64,000 nt of DNA. Origin: Klenkia taihuensis. GTDB lineage: Bacteria; Actinomycetota; Actinomycetes; Mycobacteriales; Geodermatophilaceae. The stretch lies in NCBI RefSeq assembly GCF_900112525.1, contig NZ_FOMD01000001.1:992001-1056000 (forward strand), given 5' to 3'. The notes under the pieces were generated by a model. It did no database searches. It saw only the letters and a program-made list of their open reading frames with translations, and had not been told where the DNA came from. The position numbers and the translations under genes were made by a program. This document shows, piece after piece, positions 1-9,412 of the stretch; within the stretch, counting starts at the first letter, position 1; every line of letters starts with the position of its first letter.

Positions 1-2
1 CC

Positions 3-779
3 GTCGAGGCCGCCACCGTCGGCTGGCCGGCGCCGGTGCGCGCCGCGGTGCCGGTGAACTGCACGGTCCCGGCCGTGGGCCCCGAGCAGGCGCACGCCGT
101 GGTCACCGCGTCGGGCTGCCGGACCGCGAAGGTCAAGGTCGCCGAGCCCGGCCAGACCGACGCCGACGACGAGGCCCGGGTGGAGGCCGTCCGCGACGCG
201 CTGGGCCCGGGCGGGGCGGTCCGGGTCGACGCCAACGCCGCCTGGTCGGTCGACCGCGCCGTGGAGCGGATCCGCACCCTGGACCGGTACGGCCTGGAGT
301 ACGTCGAGCAGCCCTGCGCCACCGTCGAGGAGCTGGTCGCGCTGCGCCGCCGGGTCGACGTGCGGGTGGCCGCCGACGAGGTGGTCCGCCGCTCGGCCGA
401 CCCCGCGGGGGTGGACCTGCGCGAGGCGTGCGACGTCGTCGTCCTCAAGGTGCAGCCGCTGGGCGGGGTGCGGGCCGCGCTGGAGGTGGCCCAGGCGCAC
501 GGCCTGCCGTGCGTGGTGTCCTCGGCGCTGGAGTCCTCGGTGGGCATCGCCGCCGGGGTCGCGCTGGCCGCGGCGCTGCCCGAGCTGCCCTTCGCCTGCG
601 GGCTGGCCACGGTCGCGCTGTTCACCGAGGACGTCACCACCGAGCCGCTGCTGCCGGTGGACGGCGCGCTGCCGGTGCGCGCGGTGGTGCCCGACCGGGT
701 CCCCGCGGCCGACCCCGTCACCGAGCAGCGCTGGCGGGACCGCCGCGACCGGGTGGCCTCGGTGGGGGCCCCGGCGTGA
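3..779 (+). CDS. menC: o-succinylbenzoate synthase, 5'-truncated by window edge
   Basis: The reading frame is open from base 3 and runs off the left edge, so the N-terminal capping domain is missing. The visible part is the enolase-superfamily barrel. It shows a K-x-K catalytic lysine pair (KVKV), metal ligands in VDANAAW, VEQP and ADE, and a second catalytic lysine in VVLKVQPLGG. MenC dehydrates SHCHC to o-succinylbenzoate in menaquinone synthesis. Its stop codon overlaps the GTG start of menD by four bases (GTGA), so the two are probably translationally coupled. An internal GTG at 36 lies in mid-domain and is not a likely start. Identification is firm because of the motifs and the menD neighbour. 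Confidence 0.93.
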   Translation, partial: VEAATVGWPAPVRAAVPVNCTVPAVGPEQAHAVVTASGCRTAKVKVAEPGQTDADDEARVEAVRDALGPGGAVRVDANAAWSVDRAVERIRTLDRYGLEYVEQPCATVEELVALRRRVDVRVAADEVVRRSADPAGVDLREACDVVVLKVQPLGGVRAALEVAQAHGLPCVVSSALESSVGIAAGVALAAALPELPFACGLATVALFTEDVTTEPLLPVDGALPVRAVVPDRVPAADPVTEQRWRDRRDRVASVGAPA

Positions 780-2551
780 ACCCCGCCACCGCCTTCGCCC
801 GCGTGCTGGTCGACGAGCTCGCCCGGGGCGGCGTCACCGACGCCGTCGTCTGCCCCGGCTCCCGGTCGGCGCCGGTCGCCCTCGCGCTGCACCAGGCCGA
901 GCTGTCGGGCCGGCTGCGGCTGCACGTGCGCATCGACGAGCGCACCGGGGCCTTCCTCGCCCTGGGGCTGGCCAAGGTCACCGGCCGCCCGGTCCCGGTG
1001 CTCACCACCTCGGGCACGGCGACCGCGCACCTGCACGCCGCCGCGCTCGAGGCCGACCAGTCCGGCATCCCGCTGCTGCTGCTCACCGCCGACCGGCCCC
1101 CGGAGCTGCGCGGCACCGGCGCCAACCAGACGATCGAGCAGCCCGGCCTCTACGGCGGCACGGTGCGCTGGGCGGCCGACGTCGGCACGCCCGAGGAGGG
1201 CCGGGAGGCCGCGCAGAACCGGTACTGGCGGTCCACCGCCGCCCGGGCCCTGCTGGTCGCCACCGGTGCGCTGTCCGGCGACCCCGGGCCGGTGCACCTC
1301 AACCTGGCGCTGCGCGACCCGCTGCTGCCCGAGGGGCACGACCCCCGGCCCGCGCCGCCGTCCGGGGTGTGGGCCGGTCGCCCGGACGACGCCCCCTGGA
1401 CGACGGTCGCCCCCGGCACCGGCCCCGGCGCGGGCCCCGGCGCGATGGTGACCACCCCGCCGCCGCCGGGCACCCCCGGCCCGGCGCGCGCCCGCCGCAC
1501 CCTCGTCGTCGCCGGCGACGCCCCCGTCGCGCTGGGCCGCAGCACCGCCGTCGTCGCCGGTCAGCGCGGCTGGCCGGTGCTCGGCGAGCCGAGCAGCGGC
1601 ACCTGGGGCGGCACCACCTCCGTGCGCGGCACCGCGCTGCTGCTGGGCACGCCGTGGGCCGCCGCGCACCGGCCCAACCGGGTGCTGGTGGTCGGCCGGC
1701 CGACGCTGAGCCGGCCGGTGTCGGCGCTGCTGGCCTCCCCCGACGTCGTCGTCGACACCGTCTCCCCGCACCCCCGCTGGCCCGACGCCGGCCGGGGGAG
1801 CGTCCGGGTGGGCGGGGTGCTGCCCGACCCCGGCGCCGTCCTCGGCGAGGTCGACGTCTCCGGCCACGTCGTCCCCGACGGCTGGGCGCAGGAGTGGGCC
1901 GGGGCGGCCGACCGCGTCGGCGCCGCCGTGGACCGGGTGCTGGACGCCACCACCCGGCTCACCGCGCCGCGGCTGGCCCGCGACCTGGTGGCCGAGCTCC
2001 CGGCCGGCGCGCTGCTGGTGGTCGGGTCGTCCAACCCGGTGCGCGACGTCGACCGGTACGCCGTGCCGCGGGCCGGGCTGACCGTGCTGGCCAACCGCGG
2101 CGTGGCCGGCATCGACGGCACCGTGTCCACCGCGGTCGGGGCCGCGCTGGCCCACCAGGGCGCCGGCGGCGGGCCGGCGTTCGCGCTGCTGGGCGACCTG
2201 ACGTTCCTGCACGACCTGCAGGGCCTGCTGCTGGGCGACGGCGAGGCCGTGCCCGACCTGACGCTGGTGGTGCCCGACAACGACGGCGGCGGGATCTTCG
2301 CCCAGCTCGAGCCCGGCCGGCCCGAGCACGCCGCGGGCTACCGCCGGGTCTTCGGCACCCCGCACGGCCGGGACCTGGTCGCCGTCGCCCGGGCGATGGG
2401 CTGGGCGGCGACGTCGGTGCACGACGCCGACGGCCTGCGCGGCGCGCTGGCGCTGGGTGGTCCGCGGGTGGTCGTGGTGCGCGGTGACCAGCGGGTGGAG
2501 GCCGAGCTGGCCACGGCGCTGCGCGAGGCGGCCGCGACCGCGCTCGACTAG
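776..2551 (+). CDS. menD: 2-succinyl-5-enolpyruvyl-6-hydroxy-3-cyclohexene-1-carboxylate synthase
   Basis: This thiamine-diphosphate enzyme of 591 residues joins isochorismate and 2-oxoglutarate in menaquinone synthesis. The N-terminus carries VCPGSRSAP and the cofactor-activating glutamate of RIDERTGAF (about residue 55). TTSGTATAHLHAA, TADRPPELRGTGANQT, NRGVAGIDGTVSTAVG and the C-terminal diphosphate site GDLTFLHDLQG...PDNDGGGIF follow. GTG 776 was chosen because the family N-terminus begins there and it overlaps the menC stop; the frame stays open further upstream but lies inside menC. A Pro/Gly-rich linker near residues 200-240 makes it somewhat longer than enterobacterial MenD. The TAG stop overlaps the convergent isochorismate synthase stop in a shared CTAG. 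Confidence 0.96.
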   Translation: MNPATAFARVLVDELARGGVTDAVVCPGSRSAPVALALHQAELSGRLRLHVRIDERTGAFLALGLAKVTGRPVPVLTTSGTATAHLHAAALEADQSGIPLLLLTADRPPELRGTGANQTIEQPGLYGGTVRWAADVGTPEEGREAAQNRYWRSTAARALLVATGALSGDPGPVHLNLALRDPLLPEGHDPRPAPPSGVWAGRPDDAPWTTVAPGTGPGAGPGAMVTTPPPPGTPGPARARRTLVVAGDAPVALGRSTAVVAGQRGWPVLGEPSSGTWGGTTSVRGTALLLGTPWAAAHRPNRVLVVGRPTLSRPVSALLASPDVVVDTVSPHPRWPDAGRGSVRVGGVLPDPGAVLGEVDVSGHVVPDGWAQEWAGAADRVGAAVDRVLDATTRLTAPRLARDLVAELPAGALLVVGSSNPVRDVDRYAVPRAGLTVLANRGVAGIDGTVSTAVGAALAHQGAGGGPAFALLGDLTFLHDLQGLLLGDGEAVPDLTLVVPDNDGGGIFAQLEPGRPEHAAGYRRVFGTPHGRDLVAVARAMGWAATSVHDADGLRGALALGGPRVVVVRGDQRVEAELATALREAAATALD

Positions 2552-3810
2552 TCCTGCAGGGCCGCCTGCACCGCGGCGAGCTTGGCCTGGGTCTCGGCGA
2601 GCTCGGCCATCGGGTCGGAGTCGCCGACGATGCCGCAGCCGGCGAACAGCCGGGCCTCGGCGCCGCCCGCGCCGCCGGTCAGCTGGGCGCAGCGCAGCGC
2701 CAGCCCGAACTCGCCGTCCCCGCGGGCGTCCAGCCAGCCGACGGGGCCGGCGTACCGGTCACGGTCCATGCCCTCGACCTCCCGGATGAGCTCCAGCGCG
2801 GCCTCCCGGGGCGTGCCGCCGACCGCCGCGGTGGGGTGCACCGCCGCCAGCAGCTGCAGCAGGCCGGGGGCGCCGGGCGCGAGGTGGCCGCGGACGTCGG
2901 TGGACAGGTGCCGGACGTTGGGCAGCGTGAGCACCGAGGGCCGTGACGGGACGTCGAGGTCGGTGCACCAGGGCCGCAGCGCCGCGGCGAGGCTGTCCAC
3001 GGCGTAGCGGTGCTCGGCGTGGTCCTTGGCGCTGCCGGCGAGCCCGGCACCCAGCGCGGTGTCGGCCGCGGCGTCGGAGCTGCGCGCGGCGGTGCCGGCC
3101 AGCACCCGGGAGGACACCTCGTCGCCGGTGCGGCGCAGCAGCAGCTCCGGGGTCGCGCCGAGCAGGCCCTCGACGGCGAAGGTCCAGCAGGAGGGGAAGC
3201 GGGCGGCCAGCCGCAGCAGCAGCCGGCGGGGGTCCAGCGGGTGGTCGGCGCGGACCAGCACGTCGCGGGCCAGCACCACCTTGCCCAGGTCGCCGGCCGC
3301 GATCCGGCGGACCGCCTCGGACACCCGGCCGCACCAGGTCACCGGGTCCAGCGCGCCGTCGGCGTAGACCAGCCGGCCGATGGAGGTGTCGGCGGCCTGG
3401 GCGGGGAACTCGGTGACCTCGGGGTGGTCGTCGCCGGCCACGGTCACCCAGGTCTCGCCGTCCCGGCGGCCGAGCACCACGGCGGGGACGACGAACACCG
3501 ACCGGCCGCGCTCGGGGTCGAAGGCGACCGACCCGAACAGCACCGCACCCGAGCCGGGCAGGCCCACCGGGTCGACCACCTCGGTGGCCGCGCACCGCTG
3601 CGCCCACCACTGCGCGGCCCGCTCCAGCGCGCCGGGGCCGGTGACCTCCAGCCGGTCCACCTCGCCCCAGCCGACCAGGCCCTCGCCGTCGCGGACCCAG
3701 GCCAGCGCGCCCTGCGCGGGCAGCTTGGTCAGCAGGTCGCTGCGCCGGCGGCCCAGGGGAGTGGTGACCACCCGCTGGGTGGTCGTCGCCGTACCGGTCA
3801 CACCGGTCAC
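2548..3810 (-). CDS. menF: isochorismate synthase (menaquinone type)
   Basis: This chorismate-binding-family enzyme of up to 420 residues converts chorismate to isochorismate, feeding MenD. Diagnostic C-terminal motifs are HPTAAVGGTP, the DRYAGPVGW segment and LFAGCGIVGDSDP followed by an E-x-x-E metal/substrate region. VVLARDV, the usual start of the catalytic core, is present near the middle. The longest start is GTG 3810, but a -10-like TATCGT overlaps that codon on this strand. In-frame GTG 3801 sits where a leaderless transcript from that -10 would begin, so it may be the true start. The gene is divergent from menG and convergent with menD. Salicylate-type synthases are related, but the men context favours MenF. 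Confidence 0.93.
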   Translation of the reverse strand: MTGVTGTATTTQRVVTTPLGRRRSDLLTKLPAQGALAWVRDGEGLVGWGEVDRLEVTGPGALERAAQWWAQRCAATEVVDPVGLPGSGAVLFGSVAFDPERGRSVFVVPAVVLGRRDGETWVTVAGDDHPEVTEFPAQAADTSIGRLVYADGALDPVTWCGRVSEAVRRIAAGDLGKVVLARDVLVRADHPLDPRRLLLRLAARFPSCWTFAVEGLLGATPELLLRRTGDEVSSRVLAGTAARSSDAAADTALGAGLAGSAKDHAEHRYAVDSLAAALRPWCTDLDVPSRPSVLTLPNVRHLSTDVRGHLAPGAPGLLQLLAAVHPTAAVGGTPREAALELIREVEGMDRDRYAGPVGWLDARGDGEFGLALRCAQLTGGAGGAEARLFAGCGIVGDSDPMAELAETQAKLAAVQAALQD

Positions 3811-3837
3811 GATAGGCAGCGCGCCCGTATCGTGATC
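3805..3837. promoter_or_regulatory. Near-palindromic divergent promoter of menF and menG
   Basis: GGTCACGATA (3805-3814) and TATCGTGATC (3828-3837) are inverted copies with one mismatch, separated by 13 bp. Each arm supplies a TATCGT -10-like hexamer pointing outward. On the plus strand it ends at 3833, eight bases before the menG GTG. On the minus strand it ends at 3809, seven bases before an in-frame menF GTG at 3801. This geometry suggests two leaderless transcripts, or an operator that controls both genes together. No clear -35 boxes are seen. The promoter assignment is an inference from spacing. Confidence 0.55.
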
Positions 3838-3841
3838 GGGC

Positions 3842-4558
3842 GTGAGCGCAGGAGATCGGACACAGGCCGGCTACCGGGCGACGCTGGAGAAGCGCCCCGC
3901 CGAGGTCGCCGCGATGTTCGACCGGGTCGCCGGCCGCTACGACGTCACCAACACCGTGCTGTCGGGCGGGCTGGACGCCGGCTGGCGGCGGGCCACCCGC
4001 GAGGCGCTGGGCGCCCGGTCCGGCCAGACCGTGCTCGACGTCGCCGCCGGCACCGGCGTCTCCACCGTGGAGCTCGCCTCCGGCGGGGTCACCGCGATCG
4101 CCTGCGACTTCTCCCAGGGGATGCTGCGCGCCGGGGCGCACCGGCCGGTGCCGATGGTGGCCGGGGACGCGATGGCGCTGCCGCTGGCCGACGAGAGCGT
4201 CGACGGCGTCGTCATCAGCTTCGGCCTGCGCAACGTCGCCGACCCCGACGCCGCGCTGCGCGAGTTCGCCCGGGTCACCCGTCCCGGCGGCACCCTGGTG
4301 GTCTGCGAGTTCTCCACCCCGACCTGGGCGCCGTGGCGCACGGTCTACCTGGAGTACCTGATGCGGGCGCTGCCCTCGATCGCGCGGGCGGTGAGCAGCA
4401 ACCCGGAGGCCTACGTCTACCTCGCCGAGTCGATCCGGGCGTGGCCGCCGCAGCAGCCGATGGCGGCCAAGCTGCAGGCCGCCGGCTGGGGCGACGTCGC
4501 CTGGCGCAACCTCACCGGCGGCATCGTCGCCCTGCACCGGGGCACCAAGCGCGGTTGA
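3842..4558 (+). CDS. menG: demethylmenaquinone methyltransferase
   Basis: This 238-residue UbiE/MenG-family SAM methyltransferase methylates the naphthoquinone ring in the final headgroup step. The early family signature [12 protein letters not shown] is followed by the SAM loop [11 protein letters not shown], an acidic cofactor residue in [10 protein letters not shown], the motif [10 protein letters not shown], and the C-terminal [10 protein letters not shown] and [11 protein letters not shown] region. Length is normal. There is no Shine-Dalgarno sequence before the GTG, which fits a leaderless message from the TATCGT element just upstream. The menC-menD-menG order with menF opposite is a compact menaquinone cluster. 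Confidence 0.95.
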   Translation: MSAGDRTQAGYRATLEKRPAEVAAMFDRVAGRYDVTNTVLSGGLDAGWRRATREALGARSGQTVLDVAAGTGVSTVELASGGVTAIACDFSQGMLRAGAHRPVPMVAGDAMALPLADESVDGVVISFGLRNVADPDAALREFARVTRPGGTLVVCEFSTPTWAPWRTVYLEYLMRALPSIARAVSSNPEAYVYLAESIRAWPPQQPMAAKLQAAGWGDVAWRNLTGGIVALHRGTKRG

Positions 4559-4587
4559 CCCCGTGTGAGGACGGGCACACCGGGCGC

Positions 4588-4722
4588 ATGACGTTCCCGC
4601 CCACGCCCGACCCCGGCCCCGTCGAACCCCCGCCCACCCCGGTGGACCCGGTGCCGTCGGAGCCCGCGCCGCCGTCCCCGGTGCCCAGCCCGACCGACCC
4701 GATCGCGCCCCCGCCTTCCTAG
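4588..4722 (+). CDS. small proline-rich hypothetical protein
   Basis: This 44-residue open frame lies between menG and the menJ-like gene. It begins MTFPPTPDPGP and consists almost wholly of Pro, Asp, Glu, Val, Ser and Thr, with repeated PVEPP/PVDPVP-like units. Almost every codon ends in G or C, matching neighbouring genes, and it stops ten bases before the next start. There is no membrane segment or recognised domain. A GAGG at 4567-4570 is rather far upstream for a ribosome site. It may be a genuine small protein or coding-like GC-rich spacer; no function can be given. Confidence 0.4.
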   Translation: MTFPPTPDPGPVEPPPTPVDPVPSEPAPPSPVPSPTDPIAPPPS

Positions 4723-4732
4723 ACTCGCCCCC

Positions 4733-5980
4733 GTGGCGACGCAGCAGCACGACGTGGTGGTCGCCGGGGCCGGGCCGGCCGGGTCGTCCGCGGCCTGGTG
4801 GCTGGCCCGGGCCGGGCTCGACGTGCTGGTGCTGGAGAAGTCGCACTTCCCGCGCGAGAAGGTGTGCGGCGACGGGCTGACCCCGCGCGGGGTCGCGGCG
4901 CTGTCCGCGATGGGCGTGGATGTGTCAGCCACCGCCGACTGGCAGCGGCACCGCGGCCTGCGGGTGCACGGCGGCGGCCAGGTCGTCGAGGTCGACTGGC
5001 CGCGGCTGGCGCGCTGGCCCTCCGGTGGCCTGATCCGCACCCGCGCCGACCTCGACGCCCAGCTCGCCCGGCACGCCGTCGCCGCCGGCGCCGACATCCG
5101 GTTCGGGGTCACCGTCACCGAGCCGCTGCTCGACGACGCCGGGCGGGTGTGCGGCGTGCGCACCGCCGACGGCGAGGAGCACCGGGCCGCGCTGGTGGTG
5201 TCGGCCGAGGGCCTGTCCGGCCGGCTGGCCAAGGCGATCGGCCTCACCCGCCGCACCGACCTGCCGCTGGGCGTCGCCGTCCGGCAGTACCTGCCGACCC
5301 CGCGCACCCACGACCCCTACCTCGACATCTCCTTCGACCTCACCGCGCAGGGCCCCGACGCCGCGTCGATGCCCGGCTACGGCTGGTTCTTCCCGATGGG
5401 CGACGGCACGGCCAACGTCGGCTTCGGCCTGCTGGACACCCGGTACGCCGGCGAGGACGACACCCGCACCGTCTACCGGCGCTGGATCGCCTCGCTGCCC
5501 GCGTCGTGGGGCATCGACCCCGAGTCGCCGGGCACCCCGCTGCGCGGCGCCGGGCTGCCCACCTCGCTGTCGCGGCGGCCCGCCTACACCCGCGGGCTGC
5601 TGCTGGTCGGCGACTCCGCCGGCACGGTCAACCCGTTCAACGGCGAGGGCATCAGCTACGCCATGGAGACCGCCCGGACGGCGTCCGAGGTGGTGCTCGC
5701 CGCGCTGGCCGCGCCCGCGGGCCCGGCGCGGGAGGCGGTGCTGCGCCGCTACCCGGAGCGGTTGCGCGCGGAGTTCGGCGCGCACCACCGGCTGGGCGCG
5801 CTGTTCCTCAAGGGGCTGGCCCGCCCGGAGCTGGTCCGGTTCGCCACCGCCCACGGCCTCAAGCGCCCGGCCGCGGTCTCGGTCGCGCTGCGGCTGATGG
5901 GCAACCTCTCCGACGGCCGCGACGGCGACGCCGTCGACCGCGCCCTCGACGTGCTGCACCGCCTCACCCCCTCCCGCTGA
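4733..5980 (+). CDS. menJ: geranylgeranyl-reductase-family flavoprotein, probable menaquinone side-chain reductase
   Basis: This 415-residue FAD-dependent protein starts with the dinucleotide motif VVVAGAGPAGSSAA and an acidic FAD-ribose residue in VLVLEKSHFPREKVCGDGLTP, the hallmark of geranylgeranyl reductases. The second FAD motif LLLVGDSAGTVNPFNGEGISYAMETA lies at about residues 290-315. In M. tuberculosis the equivalent (Rv0561c, MenJ) saturates one isoprene unit of the menaquinone tail and sits in the same neighbourhood. MenJ function is therefore inferred from family and synteny. The start is GTG 4733, ten bases after the small Pro-rich frame. Other family members reduce archaeal lipids or chlorophyll phytyl chains, less likely here. 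Confidence 0.85.
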   Translation: MATQQHDVVVAGAGPAGSSAAWWLARAGLDVLVLEKSHFPREKVCGDGLTPRGVAALSAMGVDVSATADWQRHRGLRVHGGGQVVEVDWPRLARWPSGGLIRTRADLDAQLARHAVAAGADIRFGVTVTEPLLDDAGRVCGVRTADGEEHRAALVVSAEGLSGRLAKAIGLTRRTDLPLGVAVRQYLPTPRTHDPYLDISFDLTAQGPDAASMPGYGWFFPMGDGTANVGFGLLDTRYAGEDDTRTVYRRWIASLPASWGIDPESPGTPLRGAGLPTSLSRRPAYTRGLLLVGDSAGTVNPFNGEGISYAMETARTASEVVLAALAAPAGPAREAVLRRYPERLRAEFGAHHRLGALFLKGLARPELVRFATAHGLKRPAAVSVALRLMGNLSDGRDGDAVDRALDVLHRLTPSR

Positions 5981-5990
5981 TCCTCCGGCC

Positions 5991-6230
5991 GGTCACCCCG
6001 CCGGCACCCGGTCACCGCAGCGGCAACCCGTCACCGCCGCGGCCATCGTTCACCGGGGCCATCCGGTCGCCGCGCAGCTGTCCGGTCACGGTGTGCGGTG
6101 ACCGGACAGCTGCCGGGTCACCGGACAGCTGCCGGGTGACCGGCCGACCGCGCGGTGAACCGACCGCTGCCCGGTGACCGGATGGCTGCCCGGTGAGCGG
6201 ACCGCTGCGCGGTGAGCGGATGACCCCGCC
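5991..6230. repeat. Degenerate 19-bp tandem repeat array with GGTSACC cores
   Basis: The heptamer GGTSACC (S is G or C), or a one-to-two-base variant, recurs at 5991, 6010, 6029, 6048, 6065, 6084, 6097, 6116, 6135, 6154, 6173, 6192 and 6211. Spacing is 19 bases except one 17- and one 13-base step. A typical unit is GGTGACCGGACAGCTGCCS. The core is a palindrome apart from its central base. Left copies mostly read GGTCACC and right copies GGTGACC, so the array is roughly mirror-symmetric about 6090. Because 19 is not a multiple of three, a conserved coding frame is unlikely. It fills the gap between menJ and nuoA. Function is unknown; a phased protein-binding array or decayed repeat element are possibilities. 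Confidence 0.85.
6074..6113. terminator. Perfect 16-bp hairpin at the centre of the repeat array
   Basis: GCAGCTGTCCGGTCAC (6074-6089) pairs exactly with GTGACCGGACAGCTGC (6098-6113) around an 8-base loop. It lies 94 bases after the menJ stop and could end that transcript, although no T-run follows. Actinobacterial terminators often lack one. It is also the symmetry centre of the 19-bp array, so it may simply reflect two inverted repeat units. Confidence 0.5.
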
Positions 6231-6315
6231 CGTGACCTGCGTGGACGTCGGTGAGGGTGCCCTGGGTCGCGACGCGCCGGGAGGGGGTCCCTTCCGGGAA
6301 CTGTGATCTCGGGCA

Positions 6316-6321
6316 TAGGGT
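6316..6321 (+). promoter_or_regulatory. Candidate -10 of the nuo operon
   Basis: TAGGGT lies 14 bases before the Rex palindrome. A start about 7-8 bases downstream (near 6328) would leave the operator at roughly +8 to +27. No convincing -35 is present. A strong GGGGGAGG ribosome site precedes the nuoA ATG. Confidence 0.35.
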
Positions 6322-6334
6322 TCTGACGTGTCGA

Positions 6335-6354
6335 CTTGTGAACCAATTCACAAG
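6335..6354. promoter_or_regulatory. Rex (NADH/NAD+ redox sensor) operator of the nuo operon
   Basis: TTGTGAACCAATTCACAA (6336-6353) matches the published Rex operator form TTGTGAA-N4-TTCACAA exactly, and flanking C/G extend the palindrome to 20 bp. Rex represses respiratory genes, including nuo in Streptomyces, when NAD+ is high relative to NADH and releases DNA when NADH rises. The site lies 26 bases before the nuoA ATG, probably just downstream of the transcription start, where binding would block initiation. The motif is seen directly; control by Rex is inferred, since no rex gene is in the window. Confidence 0.88.
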
Positions 6355-6380
6355 CGGACCGGGAACCGGGGGAGGCGCTG

Positions 6381-6743
6381 ATGCTGGCGACCTACGCGCC
6401 GCTGGTGGGCCTGTTCGTGCTGGCCGCCGGGTTCGCGCTGTTCTCGGTCACCGCGGCGCCCTTCATCGGCCCGCGCCGGTACAACTCCGCCAAGCTCGAG
6501 GCCTACGAGTGCGGCATCGAGCCGGTCGACCAGCCGCTGTCCGGCGGTCGCTTCCCGATCAAGTACTACCTGACCGCGATGCTCTTCATCGTCTTCGACA
6601 TCGAGATCGTCTTCCTCTACCCGTGGGCGGTCGCCAACGACCAGCTCGGGGTCTTCGGTCTGGTCGAGATGGTCGTCTTCATCGCCACGGTCTTCATCGC
6701 CTACGCCTACGTCTGGCGCCGCGGCGGATTGGAGTGGGACTGA
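6381..6743 (+). CDS. nuoA: NADH-quinone oxidoreductase subunit A
   Basis: This 120-residue membrane subunit is the first gene of a complete complex I operon. It has three hydrophobic helices and the family motif YECGIEPV in the first loop, which contains the conserved Cys that contributes to the quinone-site loop. It also has [26 protein letters not shown] in the second helix region, with the buried acidic residues of the family. A strong ribosome site precedes the ATG. The stop is one base before the nuoB ATG. Transcription is probably controlled by the Rex site upstream. Confidence 0.97.
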   Translation: MLATYAPLVGLFVLAAGFALFSVTAAPFIGPRRYNSAKLEAYECGIEPVDQPLSGGRFPIKYYLTAMLFIVFDIEIVFLYPWAVANDQLGVFGLVEMVVFIATVFIAYAYVWRRGGLEWD

Positions 6744-6744
6744 G

Positions 6745-7413
6745 ATGGGCCTCGAGGAGAAGATCCCCAGCGGCGTCCTGCTGACCAGCGTCGAGAAGCT
6801 GGTCAACTGGACCCGGAAGTCCTCGCTGTGGCCGGCCACCTTCGGCCTGGCCTGCTGCGCGATCGAGATGATGGCCTCGGGCGCCGGCCGCTACGACCTG
6901 GCCCGCTTCGGCATGGAGGTCTTCCGCGCCAGCCCGCGGCAGGCCGACCTGATGATCGTGGCCGGCCGGGTCAGCCAGAAGATGGCCCCGGTCCTGCGGC
7001 AGATCTACGACCAGATGCCCGAGCCGCGCTGGGTGCTGTCGATGGGCGTGTGCGCCAGCTCCGGCGGCATGTTCAACAACTACGCGATCGTGCAGGGCGT
7101 CGACCACATCGTCCCGGTGGACATGTACCTGCCCGGCTGCCCGCCGCGGCCGGAGATGCTGATGGACGCCATCCTCAAGCTGCACCACAAGATCCAGCAC
7201 GAGCCGCTGGGTCCCAAGCGCGCGGCGGCGCTCGCCGCGGCCCGGACCGACGGGACGGCGAAGGACCTGCACGTCGAGATGCCGTCGACCGTGCGCGCGG
7301 ACAAGCAGGCGCGGAAGGCCTACGAGGAGGCCGCCGCCGCGGGCCGCACCGGCCAGTTCGCCATCGAGCAGCGCGGCGGCAACGCCGTCCTGCTGCCGGG
7401 GGAACGGCCGTGA
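6745..7413 (+). CDS. nuoB: NADH-quinone oxidoreductase subunit B
   Basis: This 222-residue subunit holds the terminal [4Fe-4S] cluster N2 that passes electrons to menaquinone. Ligands are visible as the adjacent pair Cys37-Cys38 (FGLACCAIE), Cys103 (GVCASSGG) and Cys132 (LPGCPPRPE). It has a C-terminal extension of about 50 residues, rich in Ala, Lys and Arg, beyond the enterobacterial length, as is common in actinobacteria. The stop overlaps the nuoC GTG by four bases. Confidence 0.97.
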   Translation: MGLEEKIPSGVLLTSVEKLVNWTRKSSLWPATFGLACCAIEMMASGAGRYDLARFGMEVFRASPRQADLMIVAGRVSQKMAPVLRQIYDQMPEPRWVLSMGVCASSGGMFNNYAIVQGVDHIVPVDMYLPGCPPRPEMLMDAILKLHHKIQHEPLGPKRAAALAAARTDGTAKDLHVEMPSTVRADKQARKAYEEAAAAGRTGQFAIEQRGGNAVLLPGERP

Positions 7414-8077
7414 CGGGCGCGTTCCGCACCGGGGCCTTCGGGGTCACCGGCAGCGGCGACACCTCCGGCTTCGGCGGCCTGGTCCGCGTCGAGCCCGGCG
7501 GCGCGGTCGCGCTGCACTCCACCGACCGGCCCTACGGCGGCTGGTTCGACGAGGTCGCCGACGCGCTGGCCGACGCGGTCGGGCAGGCCACCTACGACGC
7601 CGCCGTCCGCCGGGTGCTGGTCGACCGGGGCGAGATCACCTGGTTCGTGCACGCTGCGCACCTGCTCACCCTGCTGCAGGCGCTGCGCGACGACGACGCG
7701 CTGCGGTTCGAGCTGTGCAGCAGCGTGTCCGGCGTCGACTACCTCGACGCCGGCGGCCCGACCGGCGAGCGGCTGCACGTGGTCTACCACCTGACCTCGA
7801 TGACCTACCGCCGCCGCATCCGGCTGGAGGTCGCGGTCACCGCGGCCGACCCGCACGTGCCCAGCGCCACCCGCGTCTACCCGACGTCGGACTGGCACGA
7901 GCGCGAGTGCTTCGACATGTTCGGCGTCGTCTTCGACGGCCACCCGGCGCTCACCCGGATCCTCATGCCCGACGACTGGGACGGCCACCCCCAGCGCAAG
8001 GACTACCCGCTCGGCGGGGTCCCCGTGGAGTACCACGACGCGACCATCCCGCCCCCGGACGAGAGGCGGTCCTACCG

Positions 8078-8081
<4 letters not shown>
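7410..8081 (+). CDS. nuoC: NADH-quinone oxidoreductase subunit C
   Basis: This 223-residue 30-kDa-type subunit is separate from NuoD, as in Gram-positives. The C-terminal signature [25 protein letters not shown], then RKDYPLG, is the standard family block. The first 40 residues are Gly-rich and poorly conserved. GTG 7410 overlaps the nuoB stop, and its own stop overlaps the nuoD GTG by four bases, implying coupled translation. It belongs to the peripheral arm near the quinone site. Confidence 0.95.

Positions 8082-9408
<1,327 letters not shown>

Positions 9409-9412
<4 letters not shown>

Noticed and set aside
5991-6230. CRISPR array
   Set aside because: Units are 19 bp with no separate unique spacers, copies are degenerate, and no cas gene is present.
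6086-6351. Minus-strand frames over the 19-bp array with repeated SPGS/HRA-like peptides
   Set aside because: The peptide repeats are a by-product of the DNA repeat, whose 19-bp period does not keep a frame.
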